A stretch of 64,000 nt of DNA, taken from Myxococcales bacterium. GTDB taxonomy: Bacteria; Myxococcota_A; Polyangia; Haliangiales; Haliangiaceae. Where the stretch lies: the NCBI GenBank assembly GCA_016707895.1, contig JADJGV010000003.1, positions 62,001-126,000 of the forward strand, in the 5' to 3' direction. The position numbers and the translations under genes are program-made. Below, piece after piece: positions 1-6,984 of the stretch. The notes beneath the pieces were generated by a model, which ran no database searches, had not been told where the DNA came from, and saw nothing but the letters and a program-made list of their open reading frames with translations. Within the stretch, counting starts at the first letter, position 1; each line of letters starts with the position of its first letter.

Positions 1-132
1 GTGCCGCGCCACGATCGCCCGCTCGTCGGCCGCCGCCGCGCGCAGCAGCGCCGCCAGCGCCGCCACCTTCGCCTTGCGCCCGCGCGCCGCCGCCACCGCG
101 TCGCTGGTCCCGGCCACCTCGGCGTAGCGCAC
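1..132 (-). CDS. ATP-dependent DNA ligase, N-terminal fragment (cut by window edge)
   Basis: Only the first 44 codons lie in the window, reading leftward from a GTG at 130-132. The peptide opens with RYAEVAGTSDAVAAARGRKAK and continues into an Ala/Leu helix. This matches the N-terminal DNA-binding domain of bacterial LigB/LigC-type ATP-dependent ligases, which commonly start FAEVxxTSxxVAxTxxRxxK. The catalytic KxDG lysine would lie outside the window. The start is supported by a TACGCT hexamer (140-145) ending 7 bases before the GTG with no Shine-Dalgarno, so the mRNA may be leaderless. The family assignment rests on this short N-terminus alone. Confidence 0.6.
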   Translation of the reverse strand, partial: MRYAEVAGTSDAVAAARGRKAKVAALAALLRAAAADERAIVARH

Positions 133-139
133 GCCGGGC

Positions 140-145
140 AGCGTA
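140..145 (-). promoter_or_regulatory. candidate -10 hexamer TACGCT, leaderless start
   Basis: TACGCT on the minus strand ends 7 bases before the ligase GTG. That is the distance expected if transcription begins at the start codon. Confidence 0.4.
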
Positions 146-243
146 GCGCGTCCCGCCAGATCGCGCTCAGGGCGTCGCCCGCCGCCGAGCGGAGCGCGAG
201 CGCGCCCCGCTCGCTTCCTTGCCGACAGCTCGCGCCCGATCGG

Positions 244-774
244 TCAATCCTCGTTGCCGTCCTCGCCGGCTCCGGGCGCGATGGCCGCGTCATACCAAGC
301 GACCTGCGACAGCCACGCAAGGAAGCTCGTGCCTTCGACGAGCCGCGGTCCAGACTCCCACACTCCAATGATCTGTCCGGACGTCCCTTCCTCCCCGGGA
401 GCCAGATCCACCATGAGCCAGTTGTCCTCATCGTCGGTGGTCACGGGTATCCACGAAGGAATCCAGATCTCTTGACGCACCGCCTCAGCGCCGTCATCAG
501 CCCCATCCCCCTCGAACTCCCCGGCGTCGAACTGCGCCTTCATCTTCGTCCACTCGTGGACGATCTGCTCGATGGACAACAGCCGGTGCCCCCGGCAGCG
601 GCGCGCTTCGCCGCCGCCGTCGTGGGCGAGGTAGAACGCGTGCATCTCGGCGGGCAACGTCACGCCGAGGGCGCGCTCGGCGGCCGAGAGCTGTTGCGCG
701 TCAGCCCCGGCAGGCAGCAGGACATCGCTCGATGCGGCCGACTCTTCCACCAGCCTGATGAGTGCAGTGAACAT
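244..774 (-). CDS. SUKH (SMI1/KNR4) family protein
   Basis: A 176-residue soluble acidic protein. Residues about 25-110 follow the SUKH-1 pattern: an LSAAERALGVTLPAEMHAFYLAHDGG block (split here for length: LSAAERALGV then TLPAEMHAFYLAHDGG) and a later LLSIEQIVHEW segment, typical of SMI1/KNR4. Family members act as immunity proteins against polymorphic toxins or as general protein-binding modules. No toxin gene is adjacent, so a specific immunity role is not supported. The start ATG has an AT-rich TATATC element 7 bases upstream (782-787). Confidence 0.75.
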   Translation of the reverse strand: MFTALIRLVEESAASSDVLLPAGADAQQLSAAERALGVTLPAEMHAFYLAHDGGGEARRCRGHRLLSIEQIVHEWTKMKAQFDAGEFEGDGADDGAEAVRQEIWIPSWIPVTTDDEDNWLMVDLAPGEEGTSGQIIGVWESGPRLVEGTSFLAWLSQVAWYDAAIAPGAGEDGNED

Positions 775-909
775 GCTCCGCGATATAGTCGATCTCGACC
801 GTCAACCGCAACGAACACCGGAACCGTCGGCGCGCAATGTCGAGCGGCCGGGCGCGATGTCGAGCGACGGCAGCAGCGTGCCTCGAACGACACCCCCGAC
901 GGCCGCGCG

Positions 910-1353
910 TCATGCCGCGCGCGCGCGCTCCACGAGCTGCACGAGCTGCGGGGCGCGGAGCAGGCCGGGCTGCAGCGAGACGGCGCGGCCGCCGCGGAAC
1001 AGGCCGAAGGTGGGGATGCTGCGGATCTGGAAGCGGGCGGCGAGGTCGGGGTTGCGCTCGGTGTCGACCTTCAGCACGACGGCGCGGCCGGCCAGGGTGG
1101 CGGCGGCCTGGGCGACCTCCGGCGCGGCCATCCGGCATGGGCCGCACCACGGCGCCCAGAAGTCGACCAGCACCGGCACCGGCGAGGCGCCGACGATGGC
1201 GTCGAAGCTGGCGGCGTCGACCTCGATCGGCTCAGCCTGGGGCGGCAGCGCGGTCTTGCACGCGCCGCACGCGCCGCGATCGGCCAGGTGCGCGGGGGGG
1301 ATGCGGTTCTGCCGTCCGCACTGAGGACAGCGCCGGCTGGCCGAGGTCGACAT
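910..1353 (-). CDS. trxC: Thioredoxin 2 (zinc-ribbon thioredoxin TrxC)
   Basis: A 147-residue thioredoxin with the TrxC layout. An N-terminal zinc ribbon (CPQCGRQNRIP, then CGACK) covers roughly residues 9-33, followed by a thioredoxin fold with the active site WAPWCGPCR near residues 67-75. The cis-Pro motif SIPTFGLF appears near the expected place. Length matches E. coli TrxC (139 residues). It is a cytoplasmic disulfide reductase. It is divergent from the QueD-like gene, whose start lies about 85 bases away, so a shared promoter region is likely. Confidence 0.93.
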   Translation of the reverse strand: MSTSASRRCPQCGRQNRIPPAHLADRGACGACKTALPPQAEPIEVDAASFDAIVGASPVPVLVDFWAPWCGPCRMAAPEVAQAAATLAGRAVVLKVDTERNPDLAARFQIRSIPTFGLFRGGRAVSLQPGLLRAPQLVQLVERARAA

Positions 1354-1438
1354 GCCGACAACGTGGTGCCGGTTCGCGCCGCGTCAATCCCCCGCCGGGG
1401 CGCTGGCGCCGGCGGGCGCAGACGGCGATGCTCGCGCC

Positions 1439-1951
1439 ATGGTCGCCTCTCCCGTCCGCCGGCACCGCATCGTGGTCGCGCGCGAGCAGTACAAGTTCTC
1501 GTGCGCGCACATGACGGTCTTCCCCGACGGCACCAAGGAGCGCCTGCACGGGCACAACTACCAACTCGGCGCGGTGCTCGAGCTGACCGACGTCGGCTTC
1601 GCGCAGATGATCCCGTTCGCGGCGATCAAGGACGCGCTGGCCGCGATCTGCAAGCAGTTCCGCGAGCGCGTGCTGCTGGCCGAGGCCAACCCGCTGATGC
1701 AGATCGTCAAGGACGACGCCGAGGAGCTGGAGGCGCGCGTGTGCGGCAAGCGCTACGTGTTCCCGCGGGAGGACGTGCTGCTCCTGCCGATCGACAACGT
1801 CTCGGCCGAGGCGCTGGCCGCGTACCTCGCCGAGCGGCTCGTGGCTGACCTCGCGCCGAGCCTGCCGCCCGACGTGGTCCACGCGATCGAGGTGTCGGTG
1901 CACGAGAGCCCGGGCCAGGGGTCGGCGTGTCAGATCCGGCTCGGCGCGTGA
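1439..1951 (+). CDS. 6-pyruvoyl-tetrahydropterin synthase / QueD-like enzyme
   Basis: A 170-residue protein with the PTPS/QueD zinc-site signature: KFSCAHMTVF supplies the first His, ERLHGHNYQL the HGH pair. It is longer than typical QueD (about 120 residues). A C-terminal VSVHESPGQGSA segment resembles the family's VxETxxxxA active-site strand. The family converts 7,8-dihydroneopterin triphosphate to 6-carboxytetrahydropterin or pyruvoyl-tetrahydropterin, and which of these applies here cannot be told. The ATG at 1439 is preferred over an upstream ATG (1352) that would add a low-complexity extension overlapping trxC. It overlaps the next gene by GTGA. Confidence 0.8.
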   Translation: MVASPVRRHRIVVAREQYKFSCAHMTVFPDGTKERLHGHNYQLGAVLELTDVGFAQMIPFAAIKDALAAICKQFRERVLLAEANPLMQIVKDDAEELEARVCGKRYVFPREDVLLLPIDNVSAEALAAYLAERLVADLAPSLPPDVVHAIEVSVHESPGQGSACQIRLGA

Positions 1952-2775
1952 CGGGCTGGACGCCGCCCGCCGAGGTGGCGCTGCCGCCGACCGCGCTGGT
2001 CGACGCCTTCGACGATCTGCCGCTGTGGTCGGCGCCGTTCGGGATGGCGCTGCTCGACGCGGTCGACCTGCACCCGACGGCGATCGCCCTCGACGTAGGC
2101 TGCGGCGCCGGCTTCCCGCTGGTCGAGCTAGCCGAGCGCCTGGGCCCGCGCGCCCACGTCCACGGCGTCGATCCGTGGGACGCGGCGCTCGATCGGGTGC
2201 GCGGCAAGCTCGCGGCGCGCGCGGTCGCCAACGTCACGCTGCACCGCGCGCGGGCCGAGGCGCTGCCGCTCGCCGATCGCGCGGTCGACCTGGTGGTGTC
2301 GAACAACGGCTTCAACAACGTCGACGACCTCGACGCCGCGCTCGCCGAGTGCGCGCGGGTGGCCCGCCCCGACGCCCAGCTGGTCTACGCCTACAACCTG
2401 CCGGCGTCGATGCGCGAGTTGTACGACGCGCTCGACGCGGCGCTCGCGGCCCGCGGCCTCGAGGCGGCGCGCGCCGCGGTGCGGGCCCACATCGACCACA
2501 AGCGCCAGCCGGTCGAGGCGACGGTGGCGGCGCTGGCCCGGGCCGGCTTCGCGACGACGCGCGTCGACGAGCACGGGTTTCGCTGGCGCTTCGCCGACGC
2601 CGCCGCGATGTTCCAGCACTGGTTCATGCGGCTCGCGTTCGTGCCGTCCTGGATCGAGGTGGTCCCGGCGGCCGAGCGCGCCGCGGTGTTCACGGCGGTG
2701 AGCGCCGCGCTCGATCAGCCGGGCGGGGTGACGTTGACGATCCCGTTCGCCTGCGTGGTGGCGCGCCGTCACTGA
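1948..2775 (+). CDS. Class I SAM-dependent methyltransferase
   Basis: A Rossmann-fold methyltransferase of about 275 residues. Motif I is LDVGCGAGFPLVELAERLG, followed by HGVDPWD (acidic end of strand 2), a VDLVVSNNGFNN motif IV region and a conserved LPLADRAVD. This is the UbiE/ArsM-like class I pattern, but the substrate is not predictable. The GTG at 1948 overlaps the upstream stop as GTGA, implying translational coupling. An alternative in-frame GTG at 1927 would add seven residues. Coupling to a PTPS/QueD-like enzyme could mean a joint pterin or deazapurine step (inference only). Confidence 0.8.
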   Translation: MTGWTPPAEVALPPTALVDAFDDLPLWSAPFGMALLDAVDLHPTAIALDVGCGAGFPLVELAERLGPRAHVHGVDPWDAALDRVRGKLAARAVANVTLHRARAEALPLADRAVDLVVSNNGFNNVDDLDAALAECARVARPDAQLVYAYNLPASMRELYDALDAALAARGLEAARAAVRAHIDHKRQPVEATVAALARAGFATTRVDEHGFRWRFADAAAMFQHWFMRLAFVPSWIEVVPAAERAAVFTAVSAALDQPGGVTLTIPFACVVARRH

Positions 2776-2796
2776 CCACCCGCGCGGCGGGTGGCG

Positions 2797-2802
2797 TACA
2801 GT
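2797..2802 (+). promoter_or_regulatory. candidate -10 hexamer TACAGT
   Basis: TACAGT lies 16 bases before the lipoprotein ATG at 2819, with GGAGG (2810-2814) in between, so this would be a short-leader transcript with a normal Shine-Dalgarno. Confidence 0.35.
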
Positions 2803-2818
2803 CGGCGCGGGAGGCTCC

Positions 2819-4294
2819 ATGCACTGCACGCGTTCGATCATCTACGTCGCGGTCGCCACGCTGGCGATCACTGGCTGCGCGAAGAAGAAGGACTCGGCCG
2901 CGGGGTCGGGGACCGGAACGGGATCGGGGACCGGAACGGGATCGGGAACCGGAACCGGAGCCGGAACCGGCGCGGCGGCGGCCGAGGAGGCGCTGCCGGC
3001 GGCGGTGCCCGTCGACGCGGCGGCGGTCCAGAAGCTGGTCGACGCGTGGCTGGCCGCGCAGAACGGCGGCGACTTCGCCGCATACCAGGGGCTGTACGCC
3101 GACAAGATGGAGGGCGTGAAGCGGGTCGGCCCGCGCACCTCGCGCTTCGATCGCGCGGGCTGGCTGGCCGATCGCGAGCGCATGTTCAAGCACCCGATGA
3201 CGGTGGCGGCCAAGGACGTCGCGATCGCCGGCAGCGCCACGGCGCCCACCGTCGAGTTCGTGCAGACCTTCGCCCAGGGCCGGTTCTCCGACGAGGGGCC
3301 CAAGCGGATGGTGCTGACCAAGACCGCCGCCGGGCTGCGCATCACGCGCGAGGAGATGGTGGCGAGCACGGTCGGCGCCCCGGTCGCGACCGGGGTCGAC
3401 CCGGTGGCGCTGGTGGTCGAGGTCGACAAGAAGTTCCAGGTGGTGATCGCCGCCGACGCCGACGACGCGTGGGGCAGCGGCGGCATCGCCGGCCCGTTCG
3501 ACGGGTTCCACACTTACGCGACGCGCCCCGTCCGCGCCACCCAGGCCACGGTGGCGGCGGCGGCGTGGGTCGGCAAGGCGCTGACCGTGTACGCCGAGGA
3601 CGGCACCACGTGCCCGGCCACCGTCGGCGCGCTGCGCCTGCTCGGCGGCGGCACGCCGCACTTCGGCGAGGTGCAGCTGTGGGACGGCGATCCGGCGATG
3701 AGCGACGACGGCCGCAAGTGGACCAGGGGCGAGCGCGCCCGCGCGATCTACGGCATGGGCGGGCTGTACCTGGTCGGCGAGCTGACGATCACCGGCGCGT
3801 GCAAGCCGCTGTTCGCGATGGACGCCACCGCGACGCCGGTGGTGTTCAAGGAGGACGCTGACGACGACGCCCGCGACGACGCCGCGCTGGCTGCGTTCCG
3901 CAAGCTCCCGGCCTACAAGACGCTGCAGCAGTCCTTCACCAAGGACTACGACGGCCAGGGCGACTGGGCGCCGACGCCGACCGTCACCGCCTACGTCGCC
4001 GGCGACCAGCGCTACGTCGTGGTCACCGCGAACGAGGGCAGCGGCTGCGGCGACTTCCTGGGCCAGCTCGCGGCGGTGTTCGCGTGGGACGGCGGCCAGG
4101 CCCGGCTGGTGTCGAACCCCGACGCCGGCTTCCTGCGCATCGACGCGCTGATCGACAGCGACGCCGACGGCAAGGTCGAGCTGATCGGCGCCGAGGCCGA
4201 CTTCTCGACGGTGGTCGGCCACCTGACGCCGAACGGCGCCGGCTTCGCGACCCGGTCGAGTGTGACCTTCCCGTTCAACGACTGCGGCTGCTGA
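2819..4294 (+). CDS. Lipoprotein with Gly/Thr repeat linker
   Basis: A 491-residue predicted outer-membrane or periplasmic lipoprotein. The signal peptide ends in lipobox LAITGC (Cys20). The mature N-terminus is basic (AKKKDS), then a Gly-Ser-Thr linker encoded by an 18-base tandem repeat, then two globular regions. The first (about residues 55-140) resembles NTF2/SnoaL-type fold segments (LVDAWLAAQNGGDFAAYQGLY). The C-terminal part (about 330-491) has a VTANEGSGCGDFLGQL stretch and ends DCGC. No enzymatic motif was recognised. A GGAGG lies just before the ATG. Confidence 0.8.
   Translation: MHCTRSIIYVAVATLAITGCAKKKDSAAGSGTGTGSGTGTGSGTGTGAGTGAAAAEEALPAAVPVDAAAVQKLVDAWLAAQNGGDFAAYQGLYADKMEGVKRVGPRTSRFDRAGWLADRERMFKHPMTVAAKDVAIAGSATAPTVEFVQTFAQGRFSDEGPKRMVLTKTAAGLRITREEMVASTVGAPVATGVDPVALVVEVDKKFQVVIAADADDAWGSGGIAGPFDGFHTYATRPVRATQATVAAAAWVGKALTVYAEDGTTCPATVGALRLLGGGTPHFGEVQLWDGDPAMSDDGRKWTRGERARAIYGMGGLYLVGELTITGACKPLFAMDATATPVVFKEDADDDARDDAALAAFRKLPAYKTLQQSFTKDYDGQGDWAPTPTVTAYVAGDQRYVVVTANEGSGCGDFLGQLAAVFAWDGGQARLVSNPDAGFLRIDALIDSDADGKVELIGAEADFSTVVGHLTPNGAGFATRSSVTFPFNDCGC
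2908..2943 (+). repeat. Two tandem 18-base repeats in lipoprotein linker
   Basis: The 18-mer ggggaccggaacgggatc occurs exactly at 2908-2925 and again at 2926-2943. It is flanked by degenerate GGAACC/GGAGCC hexamers up to about 2972. In frame it encodes the Gly/Thr/Ser linker directly after the lipobox. Confidence 0.85.
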
Positions 4295-4344
4295 GCGTGA
4301 TCGCGCGCACGCGCGCGCGGTTGACCCGCCGCGCGACCGCCGCG

Positions 4345-4350
4345 TAGGCT
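4345..4350 (+). promoter_or_regulatory. candidate -10 hexamer TAGGCT, leaderless start
   Basis: TAGGCT ends 7 bases before the ATG at 4358 and no Shine-Dalgarno is visible. Confidence 0.4.
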
Positions 4351-4357
4351 GGCGTCG

Positions 4358-5023
4358 ATGCGCGGCCTCGCCGTCTTCGCCCTGGCGCTCGCGGCGTGCG
4401 TGCAGGCCGCGCCGCACGCGATCGTGCAGGTGCCGCCCGGCGACGAGTACGCCGCCGGCGCGGTGCTGGTGATGCCGACCACCTGCGTGCCCGACGGCGT
4501 GATGCCCGAGCTGTGCTCGCCGGTCACGCTGACCGCGGGGCAGCCGACGCTGACGCCGCTGCCGGCGAGCTACGCGGTCTACGTCGACCCGACGCTGCGG
4601 CTGAAGCTCGAGTTCGCCGGCTACACGCTGGCCGAGGGCGCGGCGATGCGGCTCGAGACCGGCGCGCGCACCGACGGGCAGACCGTCTACGGCGACGGCG
4701 CGTCGTCCAGCTCGACCGCGGTGACGACGGGCCCGACGGTCGCCGACCTGCCGCCCGGCGACGTGCGCGCGGTGGCCCGCTCGCTGGGGCTGGGCGGCAT
4801 CGTCACCTCGACGTTCACGATCTCGCCGGCCGGCTTCGGCGAGATCCGCGCCGACCTCGTGGTGACGCTGTGGGACGTCGACAGCAGCGCGTCGCGGTGG
4901 ATCGTCCGCTGCGGCGAGCGCATGTACGGCTACCGCGAGACGCCGCTGCGCCTGGCCAACTGCGTCGGCAACGGCGTGCTGGCAGCGCTGGCGCCGGGCA
5001 ACCTGATCGGCGAGGCGCTGTGA
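4358..5023 (+). CDS. Predicted lipoprotein, first member of a paralogous cluster
   Basis: A 221-residue exported protein with a short signal ending LALAAC (Cys14). The C-terminal half contains ASRWIVRCGERM and earlier a Ser/Thr-rich strand. These resemble the WSTLCE and WSTRCA segments of the lipoproteins at 5020 and 6261, so the three look paralogous. It is the first gene of a coupled run: its stop overlaps the next start as GTGA (5020-5023). No known domain was recognised with certainty. Confidence 0.75.
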   Translation: MRGLAVFALALAACVQAAPHAIVQVPPGDEYAAGAVLVMPTTCVPDGVMPELCSPVTLTAGQPTLTPLPASYAVYVDPTLRLKLEFAGYTLAEGAAMRLETGARTDGQTVYGDGASSSSTAVTTGPTVADLPPGDVRAVARSLGLGGIVTSTFTISPAGFGEIRADLVVTLWDVDSSASRWIVRCGERMYGYRETPLRLANCVGNGVLAALAPGNLIGEAL

Positions 5024-5598
5024 GGGCCGCGGCGCTCGGCGCGCTGCTCGCGACGGCGGCGTGCGGCGTCGACAAGATGCCGCCGATCGTCATGCTGCGG
5101 CGGGGCGCGGCGGCGCCGGTCAAGCGGGTGGCGATCCTGCCCGCCGAGTGCGGCACCGCCGTGTGCAAGGGCATCGACGCGATCGTCGCCGCCGACCTCG
5201 CGTTCCGCGGCTACGACGTCGTCGAGCTCGATCGGCTGGCCGCGATCGAGCGCGCGCGCACCGAGGTGCAGGTCAGCGTCCAGGACACCAGCGGGCCGAC
5301 GATGACCAACGGCTCGACCCGCACCGTCACCGTGACCGGGGCGATGCTGTCGGACGTCGACGTGTGGACGCTGCGCGCCGAGCTGGCCGCGATGGGCGTC
5401 GACGGCCTGGTCCGGGTGCGCACCGCCGAGCTCGAGGGCTGGCCCGAGCGCGTCGAGGCGATGGTGCGCGTGACCCGCACCGCCGACGCGTCGCTGGTGT
5501 GGTCGACGCTGTGCGAGCTCGAGGTGTCGGTGCTCGACCTGGCCGACGAGAACGCCGAGCGGGCGGTGCGCTGCGCGCTGGCGGGAGGCGCGCGATGA
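5020..5598 (+). CDS. Predicted lipoprotein, CsgG/LpoB-like fold candidate
   Basis: A 192-residue exported protein. The GTG start overlaps the upstream TGA, and the signal ends LATAAC (Cys15). The mature part begins KRVAILPAEC, followed by a helix and FRGYDVVELDRLAAIER. This is the strand-helix-strand arrangement seen in periplasmic lipoproteins of the CsgG/LpoB/FlgO type, an inference from pattern only. A later VWSTLCELEV segment aligns by eye with RWSTRCAAS in the 6261 product. Its stop overlaps the next ATG as ATGA. Confidence 0.75.
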   Translation: MRAAALGALLATAACGVDKMPPIVMLRRGAAAPVKRVAILPAECGTAVCKGIDAIVAADLAFRGYDVVELDRLAAIERARTEVQVSVQDTSGPTMTNGSTRTVTVTGAMLSDVDVWTLRAELAAMGVDGLVRVRTAELEGWPERVEAMVRVTRTADASLVWSTLCELEVSVLDLADENAERAVRCALAGGAR

Positions 5599-6242
5599 GG
5601 CGGCTGGCGCTGGCGGCGCTGGCGGCCACCGGCTGCGCGGTCTCGGCCGGCTCGGCCAACGTCGGCCAGTGGCGCGCGCGGCGCGTCGTCGACTCGACCG
5701 CGTGCCTGCAGACGCCGGACGGCCGCTGCGCGCGCACGGTCACGATCGGCCGCGATCTGCCGGCGCGCGGGTTTGGCGGCGGCCGGTTCGCGTTCGGCAA
5801 CAGCGGCTACGCGCAGCGGCGCCACGACGGCGACGTCACCCACGGCGCGTTCATCGACGGCTACTACGAGTACTTCCGCGGCCGCGGCCGGTTCGCGGTC
5901 GGCGGTCGGGTCGGCGCCACCGCCGGCTTCGGCTTCGCCCGCCACCTCTTGTTCCTGGTGCCGGTGACCGCGATGGCCCACGCCGGCGGCGCCTGGGGCT
6001 CGGCCTACGTCGGCGTCGGCTACGCGCCGATCGCCACCGAGTCGGAGGTGCCGGCCGACCCCGAGGCGATGGCGCCGCCCGCGACCTGGCACCACGACAG
6101 CGCCCATGCGCTGCTCGGCGCCCGCGTGCTGCTGCGCCAGACCTACTCGCAGTCGCTCGACGTCAACCCCGAGCTGCGCGTGCAGACGCTGGGCGGCTCG
6201 ACGCTGATCAGCCTGACGGCCAACCTCGGCCTGCACTTCTGA
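5595..6242 (+). CDS. Predicted outer-membrane beta-barrel protein
   Basis: A 215-residue protein with signal-like N-terminus MRRLALAALAATGC (possible lipobox). It is rich in short alternating aromatic/Gly strands such as YYEYFRGRGRFAVGGRVG, SAYVGVGYAPI and a terminal LISLTANLGLHF. A C-terminal Phe after alternating hydrophobic residues is typical of barrels that BamA inserts. The ATG overlaps the upstream stop (ATGA), so it is translated together with the two lipoproteins before it. The operon suggests a small envelope complex (inference). Confidence 0.65.
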   Translation: MRRLALAALAATGCAVSAGSANVGQWRARRVVDSTACLQTPDGRCARTVTIGRDLPARGFGGGRFAFGNSGYAQRRHDGDVTHGAFIDGYYEYFRGRGRFAVGGRVGATAGFGFARHLLFLVPVTAMAHAGGAWGSAYVGVGYAPIATESEVPADPEAMAPPATWHHDSAHALLGARVLLRQTYSQSLDVNPELRVQTLGGSTLISLTANLGLHF

Positions 6243-6260
6243 GCCCCTCCGGAGATCCCC

Positions 6261-6971
6261 ATGCGCGCCACCACCGCCTCGCTCCTCGTCCTCGCCGCCG
6301 CCTGCGCCAGCAAGCAGCCCGGCGCCGTGCTCGCGCCCCAGGCCATGATCGGCCCCGCCGCCGGCCCGCCCGGCCGGGTGCTGGTGCTGACCGCCAGCTG
6401 CGGCAGCCTCGAGGCGCAGTGCCGTGACTCGTGGGCGCCGGCGGTCGACGCGATCGTCACCGGCAGCCTCGACTTCCACGGCTACAACACGATCGACCCG
6501 GCGGCGCTGCGCAAGGACGAGCGCACCCGCCACGAGACCGTCGACACCACCGACGACCGCACCGAGTCGTCGAGCTCGACCGAGACGGCCGAGGCCGGCG
6601 TCATCGGCATCATCCCGGTCGCGTCGATCGGCGCCAGCGCCAGCTCGTCGGTCACCGTCACCCGCACCCGGCACAAGACCGTCGTGCTCGAGGGCGCGAG
6701 CTTCGAGGACCTGCGGCTGGAGGACCGCGCGGCGCTGATGGCGATGGCCGGCGCCAACTCGGTCTTGACCACCCGGGTCATCGTCGGCGCCGACTACAGC
6801 GCGTGGAGCCACGCCCAGGTGGTCGAGGTGGTGATCAAGCTGGCCGCCGCCGACACCGGCGAGATGCGCTGGTCGACCCGCTGCGCGGCGAGCTCCGACG
6901 AGTACGCCTCGGTCGACGCCGCGATCGAGGGCGCGACGCGGTGCGCCGCCGGCGCCTTCACCGCTCAGTGA
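6261..6971 (+). CDS. Predicted lipoprotein paralogous to the 5020 gene
   Basis: A 236-residue lipoprotein; the signal peptide ends LAAACAS. Its mature region repeats the 5020 architecture: RVLVLTASCG, then AVDAIVTGSLDFHGYNTIDPAAL, a long Ser/Thr-rich insertion (DRTESSSSTET) and a hydrophobic Gly/Ala/Ser stretch, then EMRWSTRCAAS. The insertion is absent from the 5020 product. A GGAG lies 8 bases before the ATG. It is 18 bases downstream of the barrel gene and most likely belongs to the same operon. Confidence 0.75.
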   Translation: MRATTASLLVLAAACASKQPGAVLAPQAMIGPAAGPPGRVLVLTASCGSLEAQCRDSWAPAVDAIVTGSLDFHGYNTIDPAALRKDERTRHETVDTTDDRTESSSSTETAEAGVIGIIPVASIGASASSSVTVTRTRHKTVVLEGASFEDLRLEDRAALMAMAGANSVLTTRVIVGADYSAWSHAQVVEVVIKLAAADTGEMRWSTRCAASSDEYASVDAAIEGATRCAAGAFTAQ

Positions 6972-6984
6972 TCGACCGGCGCGG

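Noticed and set aside
244..774. SUKH protein and TPR-SUFU as immunity genes of a polymorphic toxin locus
   Set aside because: No toxin, RHS, PAAR or secretion gene is adjacent to either, and they lie 58 kb apart.
1..1848. Plus-strand frame over the left edge
   Set aside because: It overlaps the ligase, SUKH and trxC genes, all with recognisable motifs on the minus strand, and shows no domain.
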